A DNA stretch of 64,000 nucleotides from positions 2,914,001-2,978,000 of the forward strand of contig NC_007908.1 in NCBI RefSeq assembly GCF_000013605.1, read 5' to 3'. A program made the position numbers and the translations under genes. Below the pieces are notes generated by a model. That model worked only from the letters and a program-made list of their open reading frames with translations. It ran no database searches and was not told where the DNA came from. How positions within the stretch are numbered: the stretch's first letter is position 1; every line of letters begins with the position of its first letter. Source of the stretch: Rhodoferax ferrireducens T118. Lineage in GTDB: Bacteria > Pseudomonadota > Gammaproteobacteria > Burkholderiales > Burkholderiaceae_C. Shown here one piece after another: positions 37,768 to 49,076 of the stretch.

Positions 37768-39156
37768 TCACTCTGAACGCAGACGAGTCAGCACTTTTTC
37801 TCTTTCACACAGTTCCAGCACGGCATCCAGCGAGGGCGTATGGGCACTGCCCATCACCAACACCCGCACCGGCATGGCGAGCAGTGGCATTTTAATGGCA
37901 CAAGCGACCAGTACTTCCTTGATGGCGGCCGCAATTGACAGCTTGTCCCAGCTACAGCTCGCCAGTTTTTCACTCAGCAAATTCAATGCCGGTTTGATCG
38001 CATCCGTCACGTGCTGGCTCACCTCAGCCGGGTTGAGCGTGATATCTGCATAAAAAGCTGCCGCCCAATCCGCCAATACCACGGTGGTGTCACACCGGTC
38101 TTTGAACAACGCACAAATGCGGGGCAAGCGCTCATCGGCCTGAATGCCGCGTTTTTGCAGCTGCGCTTGCACCAAAGGTGCCAGTGCGTCATCACTCATG
38201 ATCTTGAGGTGTTGCGCATTGACCCAACGCAGCTTGGCCTCGTCAAACTGAGCTGCACTGCGACCCAGATGATCCAGGTTGAACCACTGCAGAAATTGCG
38301 CCCGGCTAAAAATTTCGTCGTCCCCATGGCTCCAGCCCAGGCGCGCCAGGTAATTGACCATGGCATCAGGCAGATAGCCTTCGTCACGGTACTGAGTGAC
38401 CGGTTTGGCACCGTTGCGCTTGCTCATCTTTTCGCCCTGCTCATTGAGCACGGTGGGTAAATGGGCATAAACCGGCGGCTCTTGACCCAGGGCCTTGAAG
38501 ATATTAATCTGCCGCGGCGTGTTATTGACATGGTCATCGCCACGAATCACGTGCGTGATGGCCATGTCAAGGTCATCCACCACCACGCAGAAGTTGTAGG
38601 TGGGCGTGCCGTCCGGACGGGCAATCACCAGATCATCGAGTTCATCATTGCTGATCTCGATGCGTCCCTTCACCTTGTCGTCCCACACCACCGAGCCACC
38701 CAGCGGATTTTTGAAGCGCAACACCGGCTTCACGCCCTCTGGAATGGGTGGCAGGGTCTTGCCAGGCGCGGGGCGCCAGGTGCCGTCGTAACGCGGCTTT
38801 TCTTTGGCAGCCATCTGGGCATCACGCAAGGCATCGAGCTCGGCCACACTCATGTAGCAGGGATAAACATGGCCGGCCGCCTGCAGCTCGGCCAACACGG
38901 TCTTGTAGCGGTCCATGCGCTGCATCTGATAGAACGGACCTTCGTCGTAGTCGAGCCCAAGCCAGGACATGCTCTCAATGATCACATCGACAGCGGCCTG
39001 GGTGGAACGGTCCAGATCGGTGTCTTCAATGCGCAAGATGAAATCGCCGCCGGTTGAGCGTGCAAATGCCCACGGATACAAGGCCGAGCGAATATTGCCG
39101 AGGTGGATGAAGCCGGTGGGAGACGGCGCAAAACGGGTACGGGTTTTTTGAGTCAT
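37768..39156 (-). CDS. gltX: Glutamyl-tRNA synthetase
   Basis: Class I synthetase that charges tRNA-Glu, 462 residues. The HIGH-type motif is [16 protein letters not shown] and the KMSKS-type motif is [11 protein letters not shown], with the class-typical [11 protein letters not shown] between. The C-terminal anticodon-binding domain ends ERLRSE-like ([12 protein letters not shown]). ATG 39156 overlaps the metZ stop by four bases. tRNA-Glu lies 200 bases downstream on the same strand, so enzyme and substrate may share a transcript. Confidence 0.97.
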   Translation of the reverse strand: MTQKTRTRFAPSPTGFIHLGNIRSALYPWAFARSTGGDFILRIEDTDLDRSTQAAVDVIIESMSWLGLDYDEGPFYQMQRMDRYKTVLAELQAAGHVYPCYMSVAELDALRDAQMAAKEKPRYDGTWRPAPGKTLPPIPEGVKPVLRFKNPLGGSVVWDDKVKGRIEISNDELDDLVIARPDGTPTYNFCVVVDDLDMAITHVIRGDDHVNNTPRQINIFKALGQEPPVYAHLPTVLNEQGEKMSKRNGAKPVTQYRDEGYLPDAMVNYLARLGWSHGDDEIFSRAQFLQWFNLDHLGRSAAQFDEAKLRWVNAQHLKIMSDDALAPLVQAQLQKRGIQADERLPRICALFKDRCDTTVVLADWAAAFYADITLNPAEVSQHVTDAIKPALNLLSEKLASCSWDKLSIAAAIKEVLVACAIKMPLLAMPVRVLVMGSAHTPSLDAVLELCEREKVLTRLRSE

Positions 39157-40376
39157 TTCAGTGCACTTAAGGTCTGCAGGCCGCGCAGCAGGTCGGCCTT
39201 GAGATCGTCAATGTGGTCCAGGCCCACTGCCATGCGAATCAAGCCCTGACCGATGCCAGCGGCCTGGCGTTGGTCTTCGGTGAGACGACCGTGCGAGGTG
39301 GTGGCGGGGTGGGCAATGGTGGTTTTGGTGTCGCCCAGGTTGGTGGTGATCGAGCACACCTGGGTGCTGTCGATCACATGAAAAGCATTGCTGCGCGCCT
39401 GCGTTGCGTCTGGTGCTCGCACATCAAACGACACCACAGCGCCACCCAGCCCGCTTTGCTGGCGCATGGCCAAGGCATGCTGCGGATGCGAGGCCAGGCC
39501 GGGGTAATAGACCCGCGCAACTTGCGGCTGGTCTTGCAGCCAGTTGGCCAAATCCAGCGCGCTGTCGCACTGCGCCTTCATCCGTAGCGACAGTGTCTCC
39601 ATCCCCTTGGTCACCACCCACGCATTGAAGGGCGAGAGCACCATGCCCACGGTTCGATTAATCGGCCAAAACACATCATTGACATATTTTTGCGAGCAAC
39701 AAATGGCGCCCGCCACCACCCTGCCCTGGCCGTCCAGATACTTGGTGCCGGAATGAATGACAAAGTCGGCCCCATACTCGATCGGTCTTTGCAATGCCGG
39801 GGTACAAAAACAATTGTCCACCGCCAGTAGCGCACCGCCCGCGTGCGCCACACGGGCCAGCGCGGAGATGTCGCAAATGTCGGTCAACGGGTTGGTCGGT
39901 GTTTCGGCAAACAGCAAACGGGTATTGGGCTGCAACGCTGCTTGCCATTGCGCCACGTCGGTCTGCGACACAAAAGTCGTCGTGACACCAAATTTGGCAA
40001 ACTCAGTAGCAAACAATCGCAGGGTAGAGCCAAAAACCGACTGCGAACACACCACATGGTCTCCCGCACGTAACAGTCCCATGCCCAGCAGCAACACGGC
40101 CGCCATGCCACTGCTGGTGGCAATCGCGGCCTCGGTTCCTTCCAGCGCGGCCAGGCGCTGCTCCATGCCCGAGACGGTGGGGTTGCTGACCCGGGTGTAG
40201 GTGTAACCATCTTCCTCCATGGCGAAACGCTTGCGGGCGGTCTCAGCATCGGGCTGCACAAAACTGCTGGTCAGGTACAGGGCTTCGGAGTTTTCGCCAT
40301 ATTGGCTTCGCTCAACGCCTGCACGCACCGCCAACGTGTCGCGGTGCAACTGTGCAGGCAATTTTTTATCCGTCAT
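39153..40376 (-). CDS. metZ: O-succinylhomoserine sulfhydrylase
   Basis: Cys/Met-metabolism PLP enzyme making homocysteine from O-succinylhomoserine and sulfide, 407 residues. Visible are [20 protein letters not shown], the PLP region with Lys in [13 protein letters not shown], and the C-terminal [21 protein letters not shown] segment ([19 protein letters not shown]). It overlaps purF by four bases, and the purF-metZ pair is characteristic of proteobacteria, which supports metZ over metB or metC. Confidence 0.9.
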   Translation of the reverse strand: MTDKKLPAQLHRDTLAVRAGVERSQYGENSEALYLTSSFVQPDAETARKRFAMEEDGYTYTRVSNPTVSGMEQRLAALEGTEAAIATSSGMAAVLLLGMGLLRAGDHVVCSQSVFGSTLRLFATEFAKFGVTTTFVSQTDVAQWQAALQPNTRLLFAETPTNPLTDICDISALARVAHAGGALLAVDNCFCTPALQRPIEYGADFVIHSGTKYLDGQGRVVAGAICCSQKYVNDVFWPINRTVGMVLSPFNAWVVTKGMETLSLRMKAQCDSALDLANWLQDQPQVARVYYPGLASHPQHALAMRQQSGLGGAVVSFDVRAPDATQARSNAFHVIDSTQVCSITTNLGDTKTTIAHPATTSHGRLTEDQRQAAGIGQGLIRMAVGLDHIDDLKADLLRGLQTLSALK

Positions 40377-41878
40377 GCTTGATCCTCGTGATTGGGCAAC
40401 GCCAGGCGGGAATTGTCCTCGCCCGCTTCCTCGCCGCCGACCCGGCTGGCGTTCAGCCGGGCAATGTCTTCCAGGGTGATGTCCCCAGTGACATAGACGC
40501 CGTCAAAGCAGGAGGCGTCGAAGTCCTTGATGCTGGGGTTGAGGGAACCAATGGCCTTCTTCATGCCATCGACGTCCTGGTAAATCAACGCGTCACAGCC
40601 AATGATTGCACGGATTTGTTCCACCGTGCGGTTATGCGCCACCAACTCCTCTGACGTGGGCATGTCGATACCGTACACGTTGGGGTAGCGCACCGGCGGC
40701 GCGGCACTGGCCATGTAAACCTTGCGCGCGCCAGCTTCGCGCGCCATCTGCACGATTTCACGGCTGGTGGTGCCGCGCACGATCGAGTCGTCCACCAGCA
40801 GCACATTGCGGCCCTTGAATTCGCTGGCGATCACATTGAGCTTTTGGCGCACCGATTTTTTGCGAACCGACTGCCCCGGCATGATGAAGGTGCGCCCGAC
40901 ATAGCGGTTTTTCACAAAACCTTCGCGGTACGGCAAGCCCAGCAACTGCGCCAGCTGCGCCGCACTCGGGCGGCTCGATTCCGGGATCGGGATCACGACA
41001 TCAATTTCGTTCGGCGGCACGGTAGAGATCACCCGCTTGGCCAGCGTTTCACCCAGGTTCAAGCGCGCCTGGTAGACCGAAATGCCATCCATCACCGAAT
41101 CCGGCCGCGCCAGATAAACATATTCAAAAATGCAGGGGCTGAGCACCGGATGCTCGGCACACTGCTGTGCATGCACCTTGCCCTGCAAGTCAATAAACAC
41201 CGCCTCGCCGGGGGCAATGTCACGCTCAAATTTGTGTGATGTGCCTTCCAGCGCCACTGACTCGCTGGCCAGCAACACGGTGCCCTCGCCATGCCCGATG
41301 CAAAGCGGGCGAATGCCAAACGGGTCACGAAAAGCCAGCACGCCATGGCCGGCGATCATGGCGATCACGGCGTACGAGCCCTTGATGCGCTGATGCACTT
41401 TGCGCACGGCGGCAAACACATCACGCGGGAGCAGCGGCAAGCCGCGCGTGGTTTCTCCCAGCTCATGGGCCAGCACGTTGAGCAGCACCTCGGAGTCGCT
41501 GTCGGTGTTGATGTGGCGGTGGTCATTGCTGAACAGCTCGGCTTTGAGGGCGTGCGCATTGGTCAGGTTGCCGTTGTGCACCAGCACAATGCCAAACGGC
41601 GCATTGACGTAGAACGGCTGCGCCTCTTCTTCGCTGAACGCATTGCCCGCGGTCGGATAGCGCACCTGACCGAGTCCGCAATTGCCCGGCAGTGAGCGCA
41701 TGTTGCGGGTGCGAAACACATCACGCACCATGCCTTTGGCCTTGTGCATGAAGAACTTGCGCTCCTGCTGCGTCACGATGCCAGCGGCATCTTGCCCGCG
41801 GTGCTGTAACAGCAGCAGGGCATCATAAATAAGTTGATTGACAGGGGCGTTGCTGACAACACCAACGATTCCACACAT
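40373..41878 (-). CDS. purF: Amidophosphoribosyltransferase
   Basis: First committed step of purine synthesis: PRPP plus glutamine to phosphoribosylamine. The 501 residues begin MCGIVGVVSNAP with the nucleophile Cys2 of the N-terminal glutaminase domain; the phosphoribosyltransferase PRPP loop is NVLLVDDSIVRGTTSREIV. Length and order (cvpA-purF-metZ) are typical. It lies downstream of cvpA by 66 bases. Confidence 0.97.
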   Translation of the reverse strand: MCGIVGVVSNAPVNQLIYDALLLLQHRGQDAAGIVTQQERKFFMHKAKGMVRDVFRTRNMRSLPGNCGLGQVRYPTAGNAFSEEEAQPFYVNAPFGIVLVHNGNLTNAHALKAELFSNDHRHINTDSDSEVLLNVLAHELGETTRGLPLLPRDVFAAVRKVHQRIKGSYAVIAMIAGHGVLAFRDPFGIRPLCIGHGEGTVLLASESVALEGTSHKFERDIAPGEAVFIDLQGKVHAQQCAEHPVLSPCIFEYVYLARPDSVMDGISVYQARLNLGETLAKRVISTVPPNEIDVVIPIPESSRPSAAQLAQLLGLPYREGFVKNRYVGRTFIMPGQSVRKKSVRQKLNVIASEFKGRNVLLVDDSIVRGTTSREIVQMAREAGARKVYMASAAPPVRYPNVYGIDMPTSEELVAHNRTVEQIRAIIGCDALIYQDVDGMKKAIGSLNPSIKDFDASCFDGVYVTGDITLEDIARLNASRVGGEEAGEDNSRLALPNHEDQA

Positions 41879-41944
41879 GGTAGTTTTCCGATCAGTTCAG
41901 GACAAGGCTCACAGCAGCGGCATCACACCTTCTTGGCCGATGCA

Positions 41945-42433
41945 TCATGCCGGTAAATACTTTGCAAATTCTTGCGGCAACACGGGCTTCAAGCCTTTGA
42001 GCGTCACCAGGGCCAGGTCGGCACCCACCGATTTCTGCCACCGGGGGTCGGATTTTAAAGGTGTCATGGTTATCACCACCGTGGCCAACAACAACAACAG
42101 CACACCGCGCACCAGGCCAAACACAGCACCCAGCGCCCGATCCGCAGGCCGCAGGCCGACGGCGGCAAAAAGTTTCTGCACCAGGCTGGCCAACAGACTG
42201 CCCACCAGCACCGACAGCACAAACACCACGATAAAAGCCACGGCGTAACGCACCGCCTCGCCCGAGCCGGACATGGGCAGCCTGGGCGCGAGATCCGGCG
42301 CCAACCACTGCGCCACCATGAAGGCGGCCACCCAGCTCAGCAATGAAAACACCTCGTAAATCAAGCCACGCCAAGCGCCCAAGAGCAGCGATGCCAGCAA
42401 CACCCCCAAAAAAAACCAGTCCAGCGCAAGCAT
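41945..42433 (-). CDS. cvpA: Colicin V production family protein CvpA
   Basis: Inner membrane protein of 162 residues with four predicted helices. Starts LDWFFLGVLLASLLLGAWRG and has the family GLIYEVFSLLSWVAAFMVA block, then ALGAVFGLVRGVLLLLL. Its molecular role is unclear; it is linked to purF in most proteobacteria, as here. It follows dedD closely. Confidence 0.9.
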   Translation of the reverse strand: MLALDWFFLGVLLASLLLGAWRGLIYEVFSLLSWVAAFMVAQWLAPDLAPRLPMSGSGEAVRYAVAFIVVFVLSVLVGSLLASLVQKLFAAVGLRPADRALGAVFGLVRGVLLLLLATVVITMTPLKSDPRWQKSVGADLALVTLKGLKPVLPQEFAKYLPA

Positions 42434-42460
42434 GGGTCTCGATACAGCCGTGCGGTACGG

Positions 42461-43234
42461 TTACAAGGTCAGTATGGCGGCGGGCAAATCAAGCTTTTTG
42501 ATCTTTTCTACCGCCTTGGCCGCATCACCCTTGGTGCCAAAGGGGCCGACCCGAACGCGAATTCTGTCCCCGTCTTTGGTCTTTGCCACATGGGTGTAGG
42601 TCTTGAGACCGGCGTGTTCCAGTTTCAATCGCACTTCACGCGCCCGTGTTGCGTCGGCAAAGGCACCCACCTGCACCACAAAGCGGGCATCGTTGGCGGC
42701 GGGCTTGGTGCCAGCAGGGCTGTTGGAACTTTTGCCGTCGAGCAGCGACTGAGCCTTGGCCGCGTCATCCGCCTTCACCAGCGCTTTGGCAAGCGGCTTG
42801 TCATTCGCCTTGATCGCTGCCGGGTCGGGCACCGGGCTGGCCGGCTTCTGCTCTTCTTTTGCTGCTATTTTAGGAGCTTCTGATTCATATTCCACGGGGG
42901 CTGCTGCCACTTTTTGCTCACTACTTCGTGCGGAGGCAGCGACAGCGGCTGCAGGCGGCACGACGGCAGTCTCAGCGGAGAGGGACACCGCAGGCGCGGG
43001 AATACTCAAGGGCAGGACCTTGTTTTTGTCGGGTATTTCTATCGGCGTGTCGACCGAAATTGGGCGCGGCTGCTTGTCAAACAGAAGCGGGAAACCAATC
43101 ACGCCCAGCAACACCAACACGGCGGCACCCAACAGACGGTACTTGGCGCGCTTGCGCATCACCTCAACGCTCTCTGACGGCGCTGGCGCGGCAGACTTGT
43201 CATCGCCGCCCTTGCGTAACTTGAAAAAGGCCAT
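42461..43234 (-). CDS. dedD: SPOR-domain protein (DedD-like)
   Basis: Division-associated protein of 257 residues. One N-terminal membrane helix (KYRLLGAAVLVLLGVIGFPLLF) is followed by an Ala/Pro/Lys-rich periplasmic linker and a C-terminal SPOR domain that binds denuded glycan (RFVVQVGAFADATRAREVRLKLE onward). It sits between folC and cvpA as in E. coli. The linker contains an antisense copy of the dispersed 48-bp repeat (42864-42908) encoding part of VEYESEAPKIA. Confidence 0.9.
   Translation of the reverse strand: MAFFKLRKGGDDKSAAPAPSESVEVMRKRAKYRLLGAAVLVLLGVIGFPLLFDKQPRPISVDTPIEIPDKNKVLPLSIPAPAVSLSAETAVVPPAAAVAASARSSEQKVAAAPVEYESEAPKIAAKEEQKPASPVPDPAAIKANDKPLAKALVKADDAAKAQSLLDGKSSNSPAGTKPAANDARFVVQVGAFADATRAREVRLKLEHAGLKTYTHVAKTKDGDRIRVRVGPFGTKGDAAKAVEKIKKLDLPAAILTL
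42864..42908 (+). repeat. Dispersed 48-bp repeat inside dedD (antisense)
   Basis: GCTATTTTAGGAGCT, 15 bases after AGCT, then ACGGGGGCTGCTGCC (11 or more matches to the right arm). Orientation is opposite to dedD; it lies in the low-complexity linker. Confidence 0.75.
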
Positions 43235-43254
43235 GGTGTGGAGGGTTCAGATGT

Positions 43255-44580
43255 TCAACGGCTGGGCAGGTGTTGGGCGTCAAGACGGGGCACGCCGTCC
43301 TTCAAAATACCGCCCACGGTGTAAAACGACCCAAAGACAATAATTCTATCAGTGGGGTCAGCCGCGCTGATGGCGGCCTGCAGGGCTTGCTGCGGGTCGG
43401 CGTAAACGGCAGCGCTGGCGTCTTTGCGCGTGTTTTGCGCCTGCCACTGCAGCAACAAGGCATTGGCGGATTCGGCCCGGGGGGTCGGCAAATCGGTGAA
43501 ATACCACTTGTCAACCAAGGGATTGATTCGGGCCAGCATCAGCGCCACGTCTTTATCCGCCATCGCGCCAAAAATGGCGTGCGTGGTCGGGAAGTAGCCC
43601 ATCGCGTCCAGGTTGGCCGTCAGCGCCGCCACGGCATGCGGGTTGTGCGCCACGTCCAGCACCAATGCCGGCTGGCCCGGCACGATCTGAAAGCGCCCCG
43701 GCAACTCGACAAAGGCAAAGCCATTGCGCACCGCCTGCGCCGTCACCGGCAGGCGCTCGCGCAGGGCCATCAATGCCGCCAGCACGCCAGCGGCATTGAC
43801 CAGTTGGTTGGCCCCCAGCAGCGCCGGGTAGGCCATGCCGCTGTAACGCCTGCCGCGCCCGGCCCAGGCCCACTGCTGCCGGTCGCCCGACACATTGAAG
43901 TCGCGTCCCACTTGCCACAGGTCGGCACCGACTTCGAGCGCCCGATCCAGCACGCTCTGCGGCGGCACGGGATCACTCACCACCACCGGGCGGCCGGTGC
44001 GCATGATGCCCGCCTTTTCGTAGCCAATGGACTCACGGTCCGGCCCCAGCAGCGCCATGTGATCGAGGTCGATGCTGGTGATGATGGCGCAATCGGGCTC
44101 AATGATGTTGACCGCATCGAGCCGCCCGCCCAGACCCACCTCCAGGATCACCACGTCCAGGCCACTGCGGCTCATCACGTCCAGGATGGCGAGCGTGGAA
44201 AACTCAAAATAGGTCAGCGAGACCTCAACATCATCTTGACATCTGGCCCTTTCCACGCTTTCGAAGGCAGCTATTAATTGCGCAGCATCTACCGGCTCGC
44301 CCAGTAGCCGCAAGCGCTCTTCAAAACGCACCAGATGCGGCGAGGTGTAGACCCCGGTGCGGTAGCCGGCCTGCAGCAAAATGGATTCCAGCATGACGCA
44401 GGTCGAACCTTTGCCGTTGGTGCCCGCCACGGTAATCACCGGGCAGTCAAACCGGATTTGCATGCGTTCGGCCACCAGGCGCACCCGCTCCAGACCGAGG
44501 TCGATCGTGACCGGATGCAGTTGCTCGCAATGCGCGAGCCAGTCGGACAATGTTTTTTGAGTTTCGATTGGGGTTTTCAT
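43255..44580 (-). CDS. folC: Bifunctional folylpolyglutamate/dihydrofolate synthase
   Basis: Adds glutamate to folates and makes dihydrofolate from dihydropteroate, 441 residues. Mur-ligase type ATP loop VAGTNGKGSTCVMLESIL, then YTSPHLVRFEERL, LEVGLGGRLDAVN and the C-terminal DVAHNPHA motif. ATG 44580. First gene of the folC-dedD-cvpA-purF-metZ-gltX run, which joins folate and purine supply. A sense copy of the dispersed repeat lies at about 44240-44285 and encodes AQLIAAFESVERARC. Confidence 0.95.
   Translation of the reverse strand: MKTPIETQKTLSDWLAHCEQLHPVTIDLGLERVRLVAERMQIRFDCPVITVAGTNGKGSTCVMLESILLQAGYRTGVYTSPHLVRFEERLRLLGEPVDAAQLIAAFESVERARCQDDVEVSLTYFEFSTLAILDVMSRSGLDVVILEVGLGGRLDAVNIIEPDCAIITSIDLDHMALLGPDRESIGYEKAGIMRTGRPVVVSDPVPPQSVLDRALEVGADLWQVGRDFNVSGDRQQWAWAGRGRRYSGMAYPALLGANQLVNAAGVLAALMALRERLPVTAQAVRNGFAFVELPGRFQIVPGQPALVLDVAHNPHAVAALTANLDAMGYFPTTHAIFGAMADKDVALMLARINPLVDKWYFTDLPTPRAESANALLLQWQAQNTRKDASAAVYADPQQALQAAISAADPTDRIIVFGSFYTVGGILKDGVPRLDAQHLPSR
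44240..44285 (-). repeat. Dispersed 48-bp repeat inside folC (sense)
   Basis: On the minus strand CAATTAATAGCT (identical to the pepN copy over 12 bases), then 15 bases, then GAAAGGGCCAGATGT, a decayed right arm. The reading frame is the same as in the other coding copies. Confidence 0.6.
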
Positions 44581-44629
44581 ACGACTGGCGATTGTCGCCC
44601 ACCTTCAGACCGGTGGCATGATGCGGGGC

Positions 44630-45016
44630 ATGAACACCCTTGCCACGCCTTCCTCATCCAACGCACCCGTGACCGTTTTCGGCATTCCCAACTGCGACAC
44701 GGTCAAGAAAGCTCGCGCCTGGCTGACCGGGCAAGGCGTCAGTCATGAATTTCATGATTTCAAGAAACTGGGCGTCCCGGTAGATCAGTTGCCGCGTTGG
44801 ATCGCCGCTATTGGCTGGGAGCCGCTGCTGAACCGCAAGGGCACGACCTGGCGCAAGCTCGACGAGGACAGCCGCGCCGCGGTGGTGGGCGCAGTCAGCG
44901 CCAGCGCCTTGATGCTGGCTCACCCCAGCGTAATCAAACGGCCGGTCGTGGTGTGGCGCGATGGCCGGGTAACGGTCGGCTTTGATGCCGCCAGCTTCTC
45001 TGCACACCTGCCCTAA
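44630..45016 (+). CDS. ArsC/Spx-like reductase family protein (YffB type)
   Basis: Thioredoxin-fold protein of the arsenate reductase-like YffB group, 128 residues. The single active-site cysteine lies in FGIPNCDTVKKARAWL; WEPLLNRKGTTWRKL and MLAHPSVIKRPVV are typical. YffB-type proteins are not proven arsenate reductases and may act with glutathione. ATG 44630 is my choice; ATG 44618 is equally in frame. Divergent from folC, alone on its strand before ppnP. Confidence 0.85.
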   Translation: MNTLATPSSSNAPVTVFGIPNCDTVKKARAWLTGQGVSHEFHDFKKLGVPVDQLPRWIAAIGWEPLLNRKGTTWRKLDEDSRAAVVGAVSASALMLAHPSVIKRPVVVWRDGRVTVGFDAASFSAHLP

Positions 45017-45081
45017 AATCGCCGACTAGCGACTGATGAACCCCGTCATCAGCACCCAATTAACTTCACCAGCCCCACACC

Positions 45082-45399
45082 ATGACCACTACCCACATCG
45101 ACCAGGTGTCCGTCAGCACCCAGGCCAGTGTTTATTTCGATGGCAAATGCATCAGCCACGGCGTCACGCTGGCCGATGGCACAAAAAAATCCGTGGGCGT
45201 GATCCTGCCTGCCACCCTGACCTTCAACACCGGCGCCCCAGAGGTCATGGAATGTGTCGCCGGTAGCTGTGACTACAAATTGCCGGGCAGCGAGGTGTGG
45301 CTCAAGTCCAAGCCGGGTGACAAATTCAGCATCCCAGGCAACACCCCATTCGATATTCGTGTCACCGAGCCGTATCACTACATCTGCCACTTCGGTTGA
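45082..45399 (+). CDS. ppnP: Pyrimidine/purine nucleoside phosphorylase (DUF1255)
   Basis: Small cupin-fold nucleoside phosphorylase, 105 residues, full family length. Segments VYFDGKCISHGVTLADGTKK and TLTFNTGAPEVMECVAG, then SIPGNTPFDIRVTEPYHYICHFG, are diagnostic. It splits nucleosides with phosphate in salvage. It lies between a YffB protein and argG; between ppnP and argG is a copy of the dispersed repeat. Confidence 0.9.
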   Translation: MTTTHIDQVSVSTQASVYFDGKCISHGVTLADGTKKSVGVILPATLTFNTGAPEVMECVAGSCDYKLPGSEVWLKSKPGDKFSIPGNTPFDIRVTEPYHYICHFG

Positions 45400-46809
<1,410 letters not shown>

Positions 46810-46829
46810 TTGATCGGGGTTCGCCCCAC

Positions 46830-47789
46830 CTATTTATTCAAGTAGTCTTGCGCAATCGGTCGCAGTGCTGAAGGTGTGATGCCCAAAGACTGCAGGCCTG
46901 GCAGGGTGCCACTGGCGACATTGTCGACTTGCATCGAATCCAGATTGTCACGACTCATGACGGGCTCGCCGGGCGCGAGCGCCATCAGCGCGGCCTGTAC
47001 ATGACCGAGCCAGCGCGGCAGCGCAATCACGGGCCGACCGCGTCCGCCGCAGACGCCGCTCAGTTGTGCTGCCAATTGCACCAGTTGCTTCAAGGTGAAG
47101 ACCTCCGGGCCGCAGGCTTCAATGGTTCTGGGGCTGGCGGCAGGTGCCATCACCCCCGCGTCTCCTGGCATCAGACTTTTGACCACGGCGCTGGCCACGT
47201 CGTCCACCCACACCGGCTGAAAGCGCGCTCCAGCACACGCCAGCGGCATGAAGGGCAACACTTTTTGCAGCCTGGCAAAAACATTGAGAAACTTGTCCCG
47301 GGCGCCAAACATCACACTGGGTCGAAAAATTGTCAAGTCAAACGCGGCCTGCGGGCCGACACCGGCCGCCTGCAGCCACACCGCCTCGCCCTGCCCCTTG
47401 CTGCGCAGGTACATGGACGGCGCTGATTGGGGGTGTTGCGCGTCCGCTCCCAAGGCGCTGATATGCACAACGCGCTTGACACCGGCTGCCCGGCAAGCCC
47501 GGGCCAGCTTTTTCGGCAAGGCGACGTGAACTCTATCAAATGCCGCTTGATCGCCATGCAGGATCGCCACCAGATTAACCACCGCGTCATGGCCCGCCAC
47601 CGCTTGGGTCAGCGCCGCCTCGTCGTGCACATCGAATTCCAGCAAGGTCAACCCGGACAGAGGCTGAAGATGCTGCGCATGGGCGCGTTGGCGGGTCGGC
47701 ACCGTGACGTGCCAGCCCTGGCTGAGCAGTTTTTGACAGACCTGGGTGCCGACAAAGCCGGTGCCACCGAGAACGAGTACTTTTTTCAT
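46830..47789 (-). CDS. NAD(P)-binding protein of the complex I NDUFA9-like family
   Basis: Atypical SDR of 319 residues. N-terminal Rossmann motif VLVLGGTGFVGTQVCQKLL, then VNLVAILHG and VKRVVHISALGAD, typical of NDUFA9-like proteins (the family also includes quinone-dependent oxidoreductases and epimerase-like proteins). A catalytic YxxxK is replaced by a YLRSKGQGE segment. Function in bacteria is uncertain. It is convergent with argG and not linked to complex I genes here. Confidence 0.82.
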   Translation of the reverse strand: MKKVLVLGGTGFVGTQVCQKLLSQGWHVTVPTRQRAHAQHLQPLSGLTLLEFDVHDEAALTQAVAGHDAVVNLVAILHGDQAAFDRVHVALPKKLARACRAAGVKRVVHISALGADAQHPQSAPSMYLRSKGQGEAVWLQAAGVGPQAAFDLTIFRPSVMFGARDKFLNVFARLQKVLPFMPLACAGARFQPVWVDDVASAVVKSLMPGDAGVMAPAASPRTIEACGPEVFTLKQLVQLAAQLSGVCGGRGRPVIALPRWLGHVQAALMALAPGEPVMSRDNLDSMQVDNVASGTLPGLQSLGITPSALRPIAQDYLNK

Positions 47790-47842
47790 ACGATAAATCC
47801 AACGCTGAACGCGAATCGTACGCTGATGAATGGTTAACAGGC

Positions 47843-48949
47843 TTAAACCACCACCGGCTCCGGCTCCAGCCGGATGCCAAAACGCTCATAGACGCTGGTC
47901 TGGATGGCGCGCGCCAGCGTCATGACTTCACCGCCGGTGGCACCAAAGGGACTGTCGACGCCGCCGCGGTTCACGAGCACCAGCGCCTGCTTTTCATAGA
48001 CACCGGCCTGGCCGACCGATTTGCCGCGCCAGCCGCAGGAGTCAATCAGCCAGCCCGCCGCCAGCTTGACGCCGCCGTCGGCCAGGTGGTAATGCACCAC
48101 CTTGGGGTCGCGCGCGATGATGTCCACGCACTGTTCAGGCGTCACCGTTGGGTTCTTGAAGAAGCTGCCGACGTTGCCGATGACTTGCGGGTCCGGCAAT
48201 TTGGCACGGCGGATCTCACACACCCAATCAAAGATTTGCTGCGCGGTCGGATGGGCGCATTGATGCTCCGCCATTTTCTTGTCCAGGTCGGCATAACCCA
48301 GCACCGGCTTCCAGCTTTTGGGCAAGGCAAAGCGCACCCGCAGTATCAGCGCGCGGTCCTTCAGGCCCAGCACCTGATGCCCACCGGCCACAGCACCCGC
48401 GCTCACCGCGCCGTCCGGCACCGCCGCCGCCCCGGCCCCATGCTTGAATACCGAGTCGCGGTAGCCAAACGCGCACTGCGCCGCATGGAGCGTGAAGACC
48501 TGCCCGGTCTGCAGGTCGATGGCATCGAGCGAATCAAAGCGATCCTGCAACTCCACGCCATAAGCGCCGATGTTCTGCACCGGCGCCGCGCCGACGGTGC
48601 CGGGAATCAAAGCCAGGTTTTCCAGCCCCGGGTAACCTTGTGCCAGCGTCCAGGCCACCAGTTCGTGCCAGCTCTCGCCCGCACCGGCCTGGACGATGAA
48701 GGCCTTGTCGGTCTCCATCAGCAGCCGTCGACCCATGAGTTCAACCTTGAGCACCAGTGCTTTGACATCGCCGGTGAGCACAATATTGCTGCCGCCGCCC
48801 AATACAAATTTGGGACTGGCACGCAGCTCGGGGTCAGCCAGCAGCGCGTGCAAGTCCGCCTCGCTGGCAATGCGCACCAGCGCATGCGCCTTGGCCACGA
48901 TGTGAAAGCTATTGAAAGCCTGCAGGGGAACATTTTTCTCGACTAACAT
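47843..48949 (-). CDS. murB: UDP-N-acetylenolpyruvoylglucosamine reductase
   Basis: FAD enzyme that reduces UDP-GlcNAc-enolpyruvate to UDP-MurNAc in peptidoglycan synthesis, 368 residues. FAD-binding domain marks are FVLGGGSNIVLTGD and GLENLALIPGTVGAAPVQN; GNVGSFFKNP and AAGWLIDSCGWRGKSVG are also typical, with the catalytic Ser in the YRDSVFK region. The length and the Tyr loop suggest the type I form as in E. coli. Start ATG 48949; the frame is open 90 bases further but the extra residues do not fit. Confidence 0.95.
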   Translation of the reverse strand: MLVEKNVPLQAFNSFHIVAKAHALVRIASEADLHALLADPELRASPKFVLGGGSNIVLTGDVKALVLKVELMGRRLLMETDKAFIVQAGAGESWHELVAWTLAQGYPGLENLALIPGTVGAAPVQNIGAYGVELQDRFDSLDAIDLQTGQVFTLHAAQCAFGYRDSVFKHGAGAAAVPDGAVSAGAVAGGHQVLGLKDRALILRVRFALPKSWKPVLGYADLDKKMAEHQCAHPTAQQIFDWVCEIRRAKLPDPQVIGNVGSFFKNPTVTPEQCVDIIARDPKVVHYHLADGGVKLAAGWLIDSCGWRGKSVGQAGVYEKQALVLVNRGGVDSPFGATGGEVMTLARAIQTSVYERFGIRLEPEPVVV

Positions 48950-48966
48950 GGCGGGATTGTCGCATT

Positions 48967-49047
48967 GGGAGTGTCCGCACTCCCGTTCGGGCTGAGCCTG
49001 TTGAAGCTCTTTCTGGAACCCAACGCGCCGCTCTTGCACAGGCTCAG
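48967..49047. repeat. Hairpin pair in the murB-yajQ gap
   Basis: GGGAGTG (48967-48973) and CACTCCC (48978-48984) form a seven-base stem with a TCCG loop. Next, CTGAGCCTGT (48992-49001) and ACAGGCTCAG (49038-49047) form a ten-base inverted repeat. The region lies between divergent genes, so this is not a terminator; it looks like a REP-type element. Confidence 0.7.
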
Positions 49048-49076
49048 GGCGGGCAAATTTTTATTGAGTAGACCAA

